DNA of 64,000 nucleotides, taken from positions 1-64,000 of the forward strand of contig NZ_JACHCI010000005.1 in the NCBI RefSeq assembly GCF_014200675.1, written 5' to 3'. The stretch's first letter is position 1. Each line of letters opens with the position of its first letter. The notes beneath the pieces were generated by a model. It was not told where the DNA came from. It did not search any database and saw only the letters and a list, made by a program, of their open reading frames with translations. Below, one piece after another: positions 55,095 through 64,000 of the stretch. Source of the DNA: Janthinobacterium saanense. GTDB taxonomy: Bacteria > Pseudomonadota > Gammaproteobacteria > Burkholderiales > Burkholderiaceae_D. Position numbers and translations under genes: made by a program.

Positions 55095-57461
55095 TTAAAA
55101 CAGGTCTTGCTGCCCCGAAACCAGGCGCGAAAAATCATCGCCCAGGAAGGGCAGGATGGCGTCGGCCACCGGTTGCAGCTGGCGCGTCAGGTAATGGTGG
55201 TAATCGATGGGCGAACGCTGGGTTTCCAGCGGTTCCGGCCCGGCCACCGTGATCACATAGCTGATCCAGCCGCCATTCTGGTATTGCAGCGGGCGCCCTT
55301 GCGCCAGGTTGTAGGCGTCGGCCGTGCGCGCCGCGCGCACATGGGGCGGTACATTGCGCTGGTAATCTTCCAGCGGACGGCGCAAGCGCTTGCGGTACAC
55401 CAGCAGCGCATCGCACTCGCCGCGCACGGTACGCGTCACATAGTCGCGTACATAATCCTGGTAGGCGGCGCGCTGGAAGATGCGCCGGTACAGTTCTTGC
55501 TGGAATTGCTGCGCCAATGGCGTCCAGTCGCTGCGCACCGTTTCCAGTCCCTTGTAGACCATCTCTTCACTGCCGTCCGCCTTGCCCACCAGGCCGGCAT
55601 AACGCTTCTTGCTGCCTTCTTCCGAGCCGCGGATGGTGGGCATCAAGAAACGCCGGTAATGCGTTTCAAATTCCAGTTCCAGCGCATTGTCTAGGCCAAA
55701 CTCTTCGCGCAGGTGCCGGTCCCACCACTGGTTCACGTGCGTGACCAGGGCGCGGCCGATCTTGCCCGCGGCTTCATCCGTGTGCGCCGTTTTCAGCCAC
55801 ACGAAAGTGGAATCGGTGTCGCCATAAATCACCTGGTAACCCTGCTGCGTGATCAGTTCGCGCGTGCGGTGCATGATGTCGTGGCCGCGCAAGGTGATCG
55901 ACGAGGCCAGGCGCGGATCGAAAAAGCGGCAGCCGCTGGAGCCCAGCACGCCATAAAACGCATTCATGATGATTTTCAAGGCTTGCGACAGGGGCGCGTT
56001 GCGTTCGCGCTTGGCTGCTTCGCGGCCTTGCCACACCTGTTGCACGATGGCTGGCAAACAATGTTTGAGGCGCGAAAATTGCGCGCCCCGGTAGCCGGGC
56101 ACCGTGTCGGCTTCATCGCCGCTGGTGCCCACCACCAGGCCGACCGGGTCGATCAAAAAGGTGCGGATGATGGAGGGATACAGGCTTTTGTAGTCGAGCA
56201 CCAGCACCGAATCGTACAGCCCCGACTGCGAATCCATCACGAAACCGCCCGGACTGTTTTCGCCCGAGATATCGCCCAGGTTGGGCGCCACATACCCTTG
56301 CCGGTGCATCAGCGGCAAATACAGGTGTTCGAACGCCGCCACGGAACCGCCGCTGCGGTCGGCCGCCAGCCCCGTCACGCTGGCCCGTTCCAGCAAAAAG
56401 GTCAGCAGTTCCGTCTTGGCAAAGATGCGCGTGACCAGCTCGCAATCCTTGAGGTTGTAGCGGGCCAGGGCCGGCTTGTCTTCGCGGAAGCGGCGGTCGA
56501 TCTCGGCCATGCGCTGATAAGGGTTGTCGATCGATTTACCCTCGCCCAGCAGGGTTTGCGCCACGTTTTCCAGGCTGAAGGAAGGGAAATTCCAGGTGGC
56601 CGAACGCAGCGCTTCGATGCCATCGATAATCAAGCGCCCGGCAGCAGCGGCAAAATAGTGTTCCTGCTTGCCGCCATGCTCGCGCCATTCCATCACGGCG
56701 CCGCCGCGTCCCAGCTTGAGCGGCACCTGGTAGCGTTCGGCATGTTCGCGCAGCACGCGCAAGTCGAACTGCACCAGGTTCCAGCCGATGATGGCGTCCG
56801 GGTCATGCTCGGCCATCCAGCGATTGAGGCGTTCGAGGATGGCCGGGCGGCTGTCGCAGTATTCCAGGTCGAAATTGAGCACCTCGTCGCCACCGTTTTT
56901 CGGCCCCAGCATATATACCTGGCGCTGGCCGCAGCCTTCCAGCGCGATCGAGTACAGCTCGCCATGGGCCGTGGTTTCGATGTCGAGCGACACCAGTTTT
57001 AATGTGGGCCGATAGCCCGTTGCCGGTTTTAATTGCCCTTCTGCTGCTTCCCCGCTGAAACTCACGGGCGCCGTGATGAAGCGTTCCATCAGATAACGTT
57101 CGGGCGGGCGGACATCGGCTTCGTACACGTCCACGCCATGCGCGCGCAACTGTTTTTCCAGCTTCAGCAATTGCCGGTATTGCTTGCAATACAGACCCAG
57201 CACGGGTCGATGGTGAAAGTCGGACAGCGACAAGGGCCGCAGTTCGGCATGGCGCTGGCCGCGCAGCAACTCTTCGGCCCGTTCACGCTGCTCCATCGGT
57301 ATGAACGCCACCGAGGTTTGCAGCGGCAGGCGCACGTGGCGGGGCCCGCTCTCCGTTGCCAGCCAGAAATCGACTTCCGTGCCGGTGCTGGTATCGCGCC
57401 AGTGGCGGGTCAGGATAAAACCCTGTTGTAATATTGCCACCTTGGTCCCTGCTGATGTCAT
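55095..57461 (-). CDS. polB: DNA polymerase II (family B)
   Basis: A 788-residue family B DNA polymerase, normal for Pol II. The N-terminal [20 protein letters not shown] matches E. coli PolB. The 3'-5' exonuclease motifs (SLDIETT near residue 165, [19 protein letters not shown]) and polymerase motifs ([43 protein letters not shown]) are all intact. It acts in damage tolerance and restart. ATG 57461 best matches the family start; ATG 57482 or TTG 57512 are alternatives. No consensus LexA site is visible upstream. Confidence 0.95.
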   Translation of the reverse strand: MTSAGTKVAILQQGFILTRHWRDTSTGTEVDFWLATESGPRHVRLPLQTSVAFIPMEQRERAEELLRGQRHAELRPLSLSDFHHRPVLGLYCKQYRQLLKLEKQLRAHGVDVYEADVRPPERYLMERFITAPVSFSGEAAEGQLKPATGYRPTLKLVSLDIETTAHGELYSIALEGCGQRQVYMLGPKNGGDEVLNFDLEYCDSRPAILERLNRWMAEHDPDAIIGWNLVQFDLRVLREHAERYQVPLKLGRGGAVMEWREHGGKQEHYFAAAAGRLIIDGIEALRSATWNFPSFSLENVAQTLLGEGKSIDNPYQRMAEIDRRFREDKPALARYNLKDCELVTRIFAKTELLTFLLERASVTGLAADRSGGSVAAFEHLYLPLMHRQGYVAPNLGDISGENSPGGFVMDSQSGLYDSVLVLDYKSLYPSIIRTFLIDPVGLVVGTSGDEADTVPGYRGAQFSRLKHCLPAIVQQVWQGREAAKRERNAPLSQALKIIMNAFYGVLGSSGCRFFDPRLASSITLRGHDIMHRTRELITQQGYQVIYGDTDSTFVWLKTAHTDEAAGKIGRALVTHVNQWWDRHLREEFGLDNALELEFETHYRRFLMPTIRGSEEGSKKRYAGLVGKADGSEEMVYKGLETVRSDWTPLAQQFQQELYRRIFQRAAYQDYVRDYVTRTVRGECDALLVYRKRLRRPLEDYQRNVPPHVRAARTADAYNLAQGRPLQYQNGGWISYVITVAGPEPLETQRSPIDYHHYLTRQLQPVADAILPFLGDDFSRLVSGQQDLF

Positions 57462-57666
57462 GTTGTAAGCGTTTGATTGCATGCTATTGCGTGGTGTCGC
57501 ATGGTAATGCAAATTGCCATCCGTGCGTGGGCGCTCATGGTAGCGAAAAGATATCTGCCCAGAGTCTTTCTGGAGGGATTTATCCAGTAGAATTATTGAA
57601 ATTTTTTATTGGCAACAAATTGCCTCATGGATAATCCCCATTGACTCTTCTGCCTGGTAAAACCCT

Positions 57667-58137
57667 ATGAATGTATTGCAATTGCGTGCACGTGCCCAGG
57701 GCGGCTTCACGCTGGTCGAACTGATTATCGTCATCGTCATCCTGGGCGTCCTGGCAGCGACCGCGTTGCCGAAGTTTATCAATATAGGCAGCGACGCCCG
57801 CAAGGCCACAGTCAGGGCAGCGGGCGGTGCGCTGGCAGCCGTCAGTGCGATGACGCATGGAAAGACACTGATCACCGGTTCAGCGACCACGGCGATCGAC
57901 ATGGAAGGCAGCAGTGTGGCCATGGTCAACGGCTACCCCTCGTCGGCCGCCACCACCGCCACCGCAGCCGGCCTGACTGGCGACGACTGGAACATCGTCG
58001 TCAACGGCCGCGACCTGATGGCCCGCTCCAAAAGCGCCCCCACGCCAGCCAACTGCCAGGCTACCTATTCCGAGGCAGTGGTCGATAACACCGTGCTCAC
58101 GCCGGCCAGGGTTGCCATAGTCGACAGCGGTTGCTGA
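57667..58137 (+). CDS. Orphan type IV pilin-like (MSHA/PilA) protein
   Basis: A 156-residue prepilin. The short leader ends in AQGG with cleavage before FTLVELIIVIVILGVLAATALPKF, the class III/type IV pilin helix with Glu5. The C-terminal part is Ala/Ser/Thr-rich with two Cys (near 136 and 156) that could form the disulfide-bound D-region. No other pilus genes are near. It is divergent from polB, which probably only reflects chance placement. It may be an accessory or MSHA-type pilin. Confidence 0.88.
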   Translation: MNVLQLRARAQGGFTLVELIIVIVILGVLAATALPKFINIGSDARKATVRAAGGALAAVSAMTHGKTLITGSATTAIDMEGSSVAMVNGYPSSAATTATAAGLTGDDWNIVVNGRDLMARSKSAPTPANCQATYSEAVVDNTVLTPARVAIVDSGC

Positions 58138-58235
58138 AACGGCCGAGCATGACAGCAAGCCGTCGCAGAGCGGGCGATGCGACTATAATTTTATCCAGCT
58201 AACAAGAGCGCAAGACGCCATTACCTGGAGACAGC

Positions 58236-59915
58236 ATGCAAGCAATGAGTTATGTACACGGCGCCCACGAGACGCCCTTGATCGGCGAAACCATAGGCAC
58301 TTACCTGGACGGCATCGCCGCCCGCCATGGGCAGCACGACGCCCTGATCGTCGCGCACCAGAACGTGCGCTGGACCTACAGCGAATTCCTGCAGCGCGTG
58401 CACCGTCTGGCGGCCGGCTTGCTGAAGCTGGGCTTGCAGCCGGGTGAGCGTGTCGGCATCTGGTCGCAAAACTGCGCCGAATGGGTGCTGACCCAGTTTG
58501 CCACGGCCAAGGCTGGCTTGATCATGGTCAATATCAACCCTGCTTACCGCCGCTCGGAACTGGAATATGTGCTCGACAAGGTACAGTGCAGCGCGCTGAT
58601 TCTGTCGCCCAGTTTTAAGTCCAGCGATTACCTGGCCATCGTGCAAGATGTCGTGCCGGAAATCGCCAGCAGCCGCGCCGGCGCTTTGCAATCGCCGCGT
58701 TTGCCGCAATTGCGCCATATCATCCGCCTGGGGGAGGCGTCCACGCCGGGCATGCATAATTTCGATAATTTGCTGGAAGGCATCAGCAGCGCGGACCTGG
58801 CCCAGCTGGAAGAAATCAGCGCTGCCGTGCAATTTGATGATGCCGTCAATATTCAATTTACTTCCGGCACCACCGGTGCGCCCAAGGGCGCGACCTTGAC
58901 GCACCACAATATCCTGAACAATGGTTTTTTCATTGGCGAGGCCATGCGTTTAAGCGAGCAAGACCGGCTGTGCATTCCGGTGCCCCTGTACCACTGCTTC
59001 GGCATGGTGCTGGGCAACCTCGCTTGTGTCACGCATGGCGCGGCCATGGTGTATCCGGGCGAGGGCTTCGATCCGAAGGCCGTGCTCGAGACGGTGCAGG
59101 CCGAGCGTTGCACGGGCTTGCATGGCGTGCCCACCATGTTCATCGCCATCCTCGACCATCCCGACTTCCCGCAATATGATTTGTCGACCTTGCGCACCGG
59201 CATCATGGCCGGCTCGCCATGTCCGATGGAAGTCATGACGCGGGTGATCGAACTGATGCATATGGAGGAAATCACGATTGCCTATGGCATGACAGAAACA
59301 TCACCCGTTAGTTTCCAGACCTCCATCGACGATCCGCGGACAATGCGCGTGGCCTCGATAGGCCGCGTCCATCCCCACCTGGAAGTAAAGATCATCGATG
59401 TGGAAGGGCGTATCGTGCCGCGCGGTGAAAAGGGAGAATTGCTGACGCGTGGTTATTCCGTGATGCAGGGTTATTGGGGGGACCCTGAAAAGACGGCGGA
59501 AGCCATCGATAGTGCCCGCTGGATGCACACGGGCGACCTGGCCGTGATCGACGACAATGGTTTTTGCAGCATCGTCGGGCGTTCGAAGGATATGGTCATC
59601 CGTGGCGGCGAAAACATTTATCCGCGCGAAGTGGAAGAATTTTTATACCGCCATCCCAAGGTGCTCGATGTGCAATGCGTGGGCGTGCCGGACGCCAGAT
59701 ATGGCGAGGAACTGTGTGCCTGCATCATCTTGCGTCCCGGCATGCAAGCCAGCCAGGAAGAAGTGCGGGAATTCTGCCAGGGGCAGATCGCCCATTACAA
59801 GATTCCCCGCTACGTGCGCTTTGTCGAGGAATTCCCGATGACGGTGACGGGCAAGATTCAGAAATACCTGCTGCGCAAGCAGGTGGCCACGGATCTGGGC
59901 TTGAGTGCAGAATAA
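58236..59915 (+). CDS. AMP-binding acyl-CoA synthetase
   Basis: A 559-residue ANL-family ligase. The ATP/AMP motif [19 protein letters not shown] (210-228), [23 protein letters not shown] and the C-terminal [23 protein letters not shown] with the catalytic Lys in [11 protein letters not shown] are all present. It should activate a fatty or related carboxylic acid to its CoA ester; the exact acid is unknown. It begins [25 protein letters not shown], as in the 'fatty-acyl-CoA synthetase' group of beta-proteobacteria. Confidence 0.92.
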   Translation: MQAMSYVHGAHETPLIGETIGTYLDGIAARHGQHDALIVAHQNVRWTYSEFLQRVHRLAAGLLKLGLQPGERVGIWSQNCAEWVLTQFATAKAGLIMVNINPAYRRSELEYVLDKVQCSALILSPSFKSSDYLAIVQDVVPEIASSRAGALQSPRLPQLRHIIRLGEASTPGMHNFDNLLEGISSADLAQLEEISAAVQFDDAVNIQFTSGTTGAPKGATLTHHNILNNGFFIGEAMRLSEQDRLCIPVPLYHCFGMVLGNLACVTHGAAMVYPGEGFDPKAVLETVQAERCTGLHGVPTMFIAILDHPDFPQYDLSTLRTGIMAGSPCPMEVMTRVIELMHMEEITIAYGMTETSPVSFQTSIDDPRTMRVASIGRVHPHLEVKIIDVEGRIVPRGEKGELLTRGYSVMQGYWGDPEKTAEAIDSARWMHTGDLAVIDDNGFCSIVGRSKDMVIRGGENIYPREVEEFLYRHPKVLDVQCVGVPDARYGEELCACIILRPGMQASQEEVREFCQGQIAHYKIPRYVRFVEEFPMTVTGKIQKYLLRKQVATDLGLSAE

Positions 59916-59923
59916 AGCTGGAA

Positions 59924-59967
59924 ATAAAAAAACACCGGGCAGCTCACGCTGGCCGGTGTTTTTTTAT
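59924..59967. terminator. Bidirectional terminator
   Basis: AAAAAACACCGG, loop, CCGGTGTTTTTT between the acyl-CoA synthetase and PEP-CTERM genes. Confidence 0.9.
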
Positions 59968-59977
59968 AGGGAAAGAC

Positions 59978-60988
59978 TTAAGCGGCTTGCAGCATCGTGC
60001 TCGCTGGCTTGCGGCGGCGCAGGAACAGGACGCACAGGCCGGCCAGCAGCATGGCGTAGGTGCCTGGTTCCGGTACAGCCGAAATGTTGGCGGCGGTAAA
60101 GCCGGTAGCGCCGATTTCCACTTGCGAACCCCAGGCATTCTTGGCGCTGACGGAATTGGCAACCAGCGTGCCTTCCAGGTGGCCGGTGCCCGAGAAATCG
60201 CTGTTCGGCGCCAAAATGCTGCCCCAGGCGTACGTGGTCAGGCTGGTGCTGGTGGCATTGGTGAAATTGAACAGGGTGCGGTCGGCAAAGCCGCTGAAGC
60301 TGCTGTAGCCGCCCGACAGGTTGATCGTGGTGGCGCTGTCATTGATGATGATGTGGGCCGTGCTCTTGATCGAGGACAGGTCCAGACTCAGGTTTTGCAG
60401 CGAGCTTGAATCGATATTGAAAATGTTGATGTCGGCATTGATGTCGCCGCGCAGGGTGTAGCCGCTGTTTTCAATCACCACGGTGCCGGTTGGTTTCAGC
60501 TTGGACACATCGTTCGACAAGGCCGTCAGTTGCTGCTTGGCAGCGCCGAAGTCCAGGGTGGAGGCGTTGCCCTTGCTGAAAGTACCTGCGTCAAACCATT
60601 GATTGGTGTTGATCGTGGCGTTGGCGTTGCTGACGCCATACACGGCTTTGCCCGCGCCGGCGCCATTGTAGATGGCGCCGGAACCGATGTTCAGGCTGCC
60701 GCCGGTGACGATGCTGGGGGCGCTGGCGCCTGCCGTGCTTTTCTGGCCTACCGAGAAACTGCTGAGCCAGGCGTTGCCGCCGACGGCCAGACGGCCTTCC
60801 ACGTCATGGAAACCGGAGTTGATACTGTTAGCCGTGCTGCTGCCCACATTGCCGAAGATAAAGGCGGAATAGCCGCTGGCCACTCCGAGGTCGATGGTCG
60901 TCACGGCGGCCTGGGCCGGGGTAGCGAAGGAGAGGGCGAGCAGGGAGGCGCTGATGACGGGCAAGACGCGTGCGGCAAACGATTTCAT
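59978..60988 (-). CDS. Choice-of-anchor A family protein with PEP-CTERM sorting signal
   Basis: A 336-residue exported protein: signal peptide (1-27, ending PAQA), a 'choice-of-anchor A' beta-helical domain (FIFGNVGSSTANSINSGFHDVEGRLAVGGNAW, NINIFNIDSSSL and repeated beta segments), and a C-terminal VPEPGTYAMLLAGLCVLFLRRRK sorting tail (305-327) for exosortase. It is likely an extracellular or surface-attached structural or adhesive protein. The exosortase itself is not in the window. Confidence 0.92.
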   Translation of the reverse strand: MKSFAARVLPVISASLLALSFATPAQAAVTTIDLGVASGYSAFIFGNVGSSTANSINSGFHDVEGRLAVGGNAWLSSFSVGQKSTAGASAPSIVTGGSLNIGSGAIYNGAGAGKAVYGVSNANATINTNQWFDAGTFSKGNASTLDFGAAKQQLTALSNDVSKLKPTGTVVIENSGYTLRGDINADINIFNIDSSSLQNLSLDLSSIKSTAHIIINDSATTINLSGGYSSFSGFADRTLFNFTNATSTSLTTYAWGSILAPNSDFSGTGHLEGTLVANSVSAKNAWGSQVEIGATGFTAANISAVPEPGTYAMLLAGLCVLFLRRRKPASTMLQAA

Positions 60989-61160
60989 GGATACTCAGTA
61001 TAAATAGTGATGGGATGGGCGGGAAAGCAGGACCACCGCCATCACGCAGAAACGCATTATATATAAAAAACAAGTTTCATTCAATAAATATAACAAAGTA
61101 TTTTTTTTGGCAATTTTACATTGTTTTTTGATAATCTTTTTTGTATGTGTCTTGCGCGTA
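60989..61160. other. AT-rich leader region
   Basis: About 170 bases of AT-rich DNA upstream of the PEP-CTERM gene, probably its promoter region. I see no gene. Confidence 0.5.
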
Positions 61161-61186
61161 AAAAAACCGGGTTGCCCCGGTTTTTT
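61161..61186. terminator. Terminator of the ArnT-like gene
   Basis: AAAAAACCGGG, TTG, CCCCGGTTTTTT, just downstream of the glycosyltransferase gene on the minus strand. Confidence 0.9.
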
Positions 61187-61200
61187 CTGTAAGGAAATGT

Positions 61201-62925
61201 TTATTTGGTCCGCTGATACAGGCGGAAGCGCTCGGCATCGTCCGTGATGCGGCGTCCTTCCCACAATTTTGTCCACTCGGCATCATTGTGATCAGGCAAG
61301 ATTTCCTTGTTGTCGTGCACCTTGACGCTGTCTTGCACCAGCAGCAGCTCGCAGTGCCGTTGGCCGACTGTGGCAAACGGCAGGCGGCCATAATAGGCAA
61401 ACGAAGCCCGTTGTGCGGCGCCGGCATTGGTGTTGATGCAGGCATTGCCCGGCGGTAAGGACATCGAAATCTGATGCGCCACGCCGGCGTAGCTCTTGCT
61501 GTAATTGAGTTCCTGCAAGAACAGCGTCATCATCAATACCCAGATCAGTATCAGGCCGCCTGATGACAGCACCACGGCGCGCCACAGCACGGCTGGCTGG
61601 CGCGAGATGCGCCAGTGCACCAGGGCTACCCAGCCGGCGGTAGCGGCGGCGGCGACGAAGAAGCCGATCAAGTCCAATTCGGGTTTGAAGCCTGGCACCA
61701 GCTTCAGGGCATTATGGGCCAGTTTCGGCGGCCAGCCCGTCAGGATGGCGAACCAGAATAGCCACAGCGCGCCGGCGCAGATGGTCAGCACCATCACCGA
61801 GAACCAGTCGATGGCGTTGATGGCGCCCCGTTTCATCGTCAACAAACCAAATGCGGCCATCACGGCCAGTGGCGGCAGCAGCGGCAGCAGCTGGCTCTGG
61901 TCGGGATCGGGATGGCACAGGGCCAGAATGGCCAGCATGGCAACAAAAGTCAGCGGCACGACGATGTGCAGCACGTGGTGCTGGCGGCGCCAGGCATACA
62001 CGGCCCAGGCCGCGAAAGGCCAGGCGGGCCAGAAGAACCAGATGCCGACACGGAAGAAGAATTGCAGGCTTTTTACGTTGGGCAAGCTCAGTTGCTGGTA
62101 ATTCCATTGCATCCAGGCATGCAGCGGCGAATGGCCGTAGGGCTGCAGCAGTTCGCCCGGCAGCAGCCAGAGCAGGGTCAGCGCGGCGCCGATCAGCACG
62201 GCCAGGGCCAGGTGGCGCAGGGTGCGCAGCGGCGGCAGGCGCAGGAACAGGGTGCACAGGAACAGGGCGATGGTCAGCGCCACCGGCGTGACCCAGCCGC
62301 GCGTGAGGGTCAGTCCACCCAGTGCCAGGCCCAGCAGGGCAGCATTGCGCAACGACGCCAGTTCCACATAGCGTACGGCGCGGTACAGCAGGTAGGCCAG
62401 CAGCGACACATACAGCGCTTCGGCCGTGATGTCATGGCTGTGGGCCAGCAAGCCCAGGCAACCGAGGTAGATCAGGACGGCGGCATCGGCCAGGGTACGG
62501 CCGAAGTCATTCGGTTCGGGCTGGCCGCCAAAGGCCAGGCGCAGCGGCTGGGCGTCGCCACGGCGGCCCAGGTTGAAGGCCGTGTACCAGACGGACAAGG
62601 TGCCGATGGCGAAGATGCCAATGGTGGACGTGCGTGCACCGAACACCTCGCCATCGATCCAGCCGAACAGTTTGATGAAGATGGCGCCCAGCCAGAAGGC
62701 CAGCGGGCCTTCCTCGGGCATGGACATGCCGGCGATATTCGGCCATAGCCAGTCATTCAGGCCGCCATGCGCCATGGTCCACATGATGCCGAAACTGGCG
62801 GCGTCATCGTTCTTCCACGGTTCGCGGCCGATCAGGCCGGGCAGGATGTACAGCAGGCCGAGCGCAAACAAGGCCCATCGTGGCAGCGCGAGTGTGGCAG
62901 CAGCGGGAAGGCGGACTGGCTTCAT
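61201..62925 (-). CDS. ArnT/PMT-like membrane glycosyltransferase
   Basis: A 574-residue protein with about eleven to twelve membrane segments. The opening LLYILPGLIGREPWKNDDAASFGIMWTMAHGG resembles ArnT/PMT-2 type glycosyltransferases, with the acidic pair DD in the first periplasmic loop, where these enzymes use polyprenyl-phosphate sugars. Its target (lipid A, protein or other glycan) is unknown. It is transcribed toward the PEP-CTERM gene but separated from it by a terminator. Confidence 0.85.
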   Translation of the reverse strand: MKPVRLPAAATLALPRWALFALGLLYILPGLIGREPWKNDDAASFGIMWTMAHGGLNDWLWPNIAGMSMPEEGPLAFWLGAIFIKLFGWIDGEVFGARTSTIGIFAIGTLSVWYTAFNLGRRGDAQPLRLAFGGQPEPNDFGRTLADAAVLIYLGCLGLLAHSHDITAEALYVSLLAYLLYRAVRYVELASLRNAALLGLALGGLTLTRGWVTPVALTIALFLCTLFLRLPPLRTLRHLALAVLIGAALTLLWLLPGELLQPYGHSPLHAWMQWNYQQLSLPNVKSLQFFFRVGIWFFWPAWPFAAWAVYAWRRQHHVLHIVVPLTFVAMLAILALCHPDPDQSQLLPLLPPLAVMAAFGLLTMKRGAINAIDWFSVMVLTICAGALWLFWFAILTGWPPKLAHNALKLVPGFKPELDLIGFFVAAAATAGWVALVHWRISRQPAVLWRAVVLSSGGLILIWVLMMTLFLQELNYSKSYAGVAHQISMSLPPGNACINTNAGAAQRASFAYYGRLPFATVGQRHCELLLVQDSVKVHDNKEILPDHNDAEWTKLWEGRRITDDAERFRLYQRTK

Positions 62926-63052
62926 CGGGAATCGGTATCAGTAAAAATGGTAAGACGCATTCCAACTCGCGTCGGGGTAAGCGGCAGTATAAGGGAAAGT
63001 GCGTGGTAGCTGCTGCGCAAAGCGCAGGGGCAGCGGATTGTGGCCAAAGGCA

Positions 63053-63121
63053 AAAAAGGCAGCCGAAGCTGCCTTTTCTTTGGTAGCCGAAGCTGCCTCT
63101 TTTGCCGCACAGCGGCAAAAA
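63053..63121 (-). terminator. Triple hairpin terminator of rpmE2
   Basis: Directly after the L31 stop come three hairpins on the minus strand: a 9-bp stem (63100-63108/63112-63120), then two UUCG-loop hairpins (63082-63097 and 63056-63075), the last ending in six T (63052-63057 on the plus strand as A). The two UUCG hairpins are near copies of each other. Confidence 0.85.
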
Positions 63122-63391
63122 TCAGCCTGCTGCGATTGCCGTTTTCGAACCAACGGAACCGAACTTCTGACGGAACTTCTCGACGCGACCAGCGGTATCG
63201 ACGATTTTGTGCTTGCCCGTGAAGAATGGGTGCGATTCAGCCGAAACCTCGATCTTCACCAGTGGGTATTCTTTACCGTCGTGGGTGATTTTTTCGCGGG
63301 TTTGGATGGTCGAACGGGTAACGAATTTGAAATCGCACGACAGGTCGTGGAAAACAACTTCGCGGTAATCTGGATGGATATCGGCTTTCAT
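63122..63391 (-). CDS. rpmE2: 50S ribosomal protein L31, type B
   Basis: An 89-residue L31 with [29 protein letters not shown] and [20 protein letters not shown]. It lacks the four-cysteine zinc site of L31 type A, which is the feature of the type B protein used when zinc is scarce. ATG 63391 is chosen. Together with rho at 63670 this is the usual betaproteobacterial order. Downstream lies a triple hairpin terminator. Confidence 0.95.
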   Translation of the reverse strand: MKADIHPDYREVVFHDLSCDFKFVTRSTIQTREKITHDGKEYPLVKIEVSAESHPFFTGKHKIVDTAGRVEKFRQKFGSVGSKTAIAAG

Positions 63392-63522
63392 GGGATTCTC
63401 TCTAGTTTGGTAGCCAAACAGCACTTCGTCGGTCGTCTTGCTTCTTGACCCGATTGCCGATCACTTGCCAGGGTTTAAAATAATGCAACCGCAGATTATA
63501 TAGCGCTTTCGCCCCCGCGGCA

Positions 63523-63552
63523 ATAAAAAAGCCGCTCAATGAGCGGCTTGTA
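63523..63552. terminator. Terminator of rho
   Basis: On the minus strand AAGCCGCTCATTGAGCGGCTT followed by T; separates rho and the repeat element from rpmE2. Confidence 0.85.
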
Positions 63553-63563
63553 CCTCAACCAGA

Positions 63564-63681
63564 GGCGAGATAAAACCGTCGCGAGCAGGCCCGATATACG
63601 GCTGAGAAGCGGAGCTGTACGAATGTACAGCGAGCATCGGAAGCCGTAGAGCGGGACGCGCAGTAGGTTTTAGCCGCCTCT
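63564..63681. repeat. Copy B of a structured dispersed repeat (core 63572-63671)
   Basis: Identical in length to the 23484-23583 core and in the same orientation. It shares the conserved blocks GAGAAGCG, CTGTACG, GTACAG, GAGCATCG and GACGCGCAGTAGGTTTT. Stems: GCTGTAC (63614-63620) with GTACAGC (63625-63631), and TACGGCT (63597-63603) with AGCCGTA (63642-63648). Its right boundary touches the rho stop codon and an outer arm AGAGGCG (63562-63568) pairs with the last rho codons. Confidence 0.8.
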
Positions 63682-64000
63682 ACGCATCATGTCGAAGAAT
63701 TCGGCGTTGTTCTTGGTGGCTTTCATCTTGTCCAGAATGAACTCCATCGCCTCGATCTCGTCCATCGAGTACAACAACTTGCGCAGGATCCAGATTTTTT
63801 GCAGTTCGTTCGGCTTGATCAGCAGTTCTTCGCGGCGGGTACCCGATTTGTTCAGGTTGATTGCCGGGTAGACGCGTTTTTCAGCCAGGCGGCGTTCCAG
63901 ATGCACTTCCATGTTGCCGGTACCTTTGAATTCTTCAAAGATCACGTCATCCATGCGCGAACCGGTTTCGATCAGCGCGGTGGCGATGATGGTCAGCGAG
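63670..64000 (-). CDS. rho: Transcription termination factor Rho, C-terminal part
   Basis: Only the last about 109 codons are inside the window; the gene runs past the window edge. The segment [60 protein letters not shown] is the RecA-like C-terminal domain of Rho, including the R-loop arginine region. The ending DMMRRGG is typical of betaproteobacterial Rho. The helicase releases RNA at Rho-dependent terminators. Confidence 0.96.
   Translation of the reverse strand, partial: SLTIIATALIETGSRMDDVIFEEFKGTGNMEVHLERRLAEKRVYPAINLNKSGTRREELLIKPNELQKIWILRKLLYSMDEIEAMEFILDKMKATKNNAEFFDMMRRGG

Noticed and set aside
57570..57587. CTGG...CCAG palindrome upstream of polB, suggestive of a LexA box
   Set aside because: Spacing is 12 bases between CTG and CAG instead of 10, and the CTGT/ACAG core is missing.
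1..64000. CRISPR array, prophage or complete insertion sequence
   Set aside because: No regularly spaced repeats, phage structural genes or intact transposase were seen.

Overview
The window looks like chromosomal DNA of a high-GC betaproteobacterium of the family Oxalobacteraceae, with a Janthinobacterium/Massilia/Duganella-like gene repertoire. That placement is inferred from the protein sequences and gene order (pgk-pyk-fba-purC-purE-purK-tsaC, type B L31 beside rho, PEP-CTERM and MSHA-type proteins); no database was searched. Most of the window is dense, GC-rich and housekeeping. Two stretches differ clearly in base composition: the first about 3.4 kb, which is very AT-rich, and about 48.4-52.3 kb beside a tRNA-Leu gene.

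Layout. 1-802 is AT-rich DNA with no gene I can support. 803-3379 is an AT-rich cassette: an SGNH acetylesterase-like lipoprotein, a membrane acyltransferase 3, and a second SGNH paralogue that has lost its catalytic residues. 3543-8406 carries moaC, a BepA-like M48 protease, a YheT-type hydrolase and small genes. 8551-16210 holds central carbon metabolism (pgk, pyk, fba) and a purine operon (purC, purE, purK) ending in tsaC. 16451-27948 has secreted SGNH esterases, OmpW, a flavin reductase, msrA, cfa, an unusual hemerythrin-PdxH fusion, tcdA, an FKBP isomerase, cysK and a LysR regulator. 28002-31954 is a TraL-TraM-M16 peptidase gene set. 32315-40007 is rich in c-di-GMP genes: a TPR-like GGDEF protein, then a YfiR / CHASE8 hybrid kinase / REC-PAS-GGDEF-EAL-REC operon, with cinA between them. 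40014-45418 has thiL, a MarR regulator divergent from a CynX-type transporter, and maeB.

45419-48391 contains a perfect FNR box in a convergent intergenic region, an M56-like protein without its zinc motif, an Imm10-like orphan immunity protein and a broken GNAT gene. 48441-51943 is a radical SAM - MBOAT - SGNH operon next to tRNA-Leu(CAA). 52610-59915 has a DoxX-like fragment with a TetR regulator, a FabMG-like protein, DNA polymerase II, an orphan pilin and an acyl-CoA ligase. 59978-64000 has a PEP-CTERM protein, a membrane glycosyltransferase, ribosomal protein L31 and the 3' part of rho.

The strongest candidates for undescribed biology are the radical SAM/MBOAT/SGNH operon, the chromosomal TraL-TraM-M16 set, the hemerythrin-PdxH fusion, the acyltransferase cassette with its catalytically dead SGNH partner, and a 100-bp structured repeat present twice (23484-23583 and 63572-63671) with base pairs that covary between copies.
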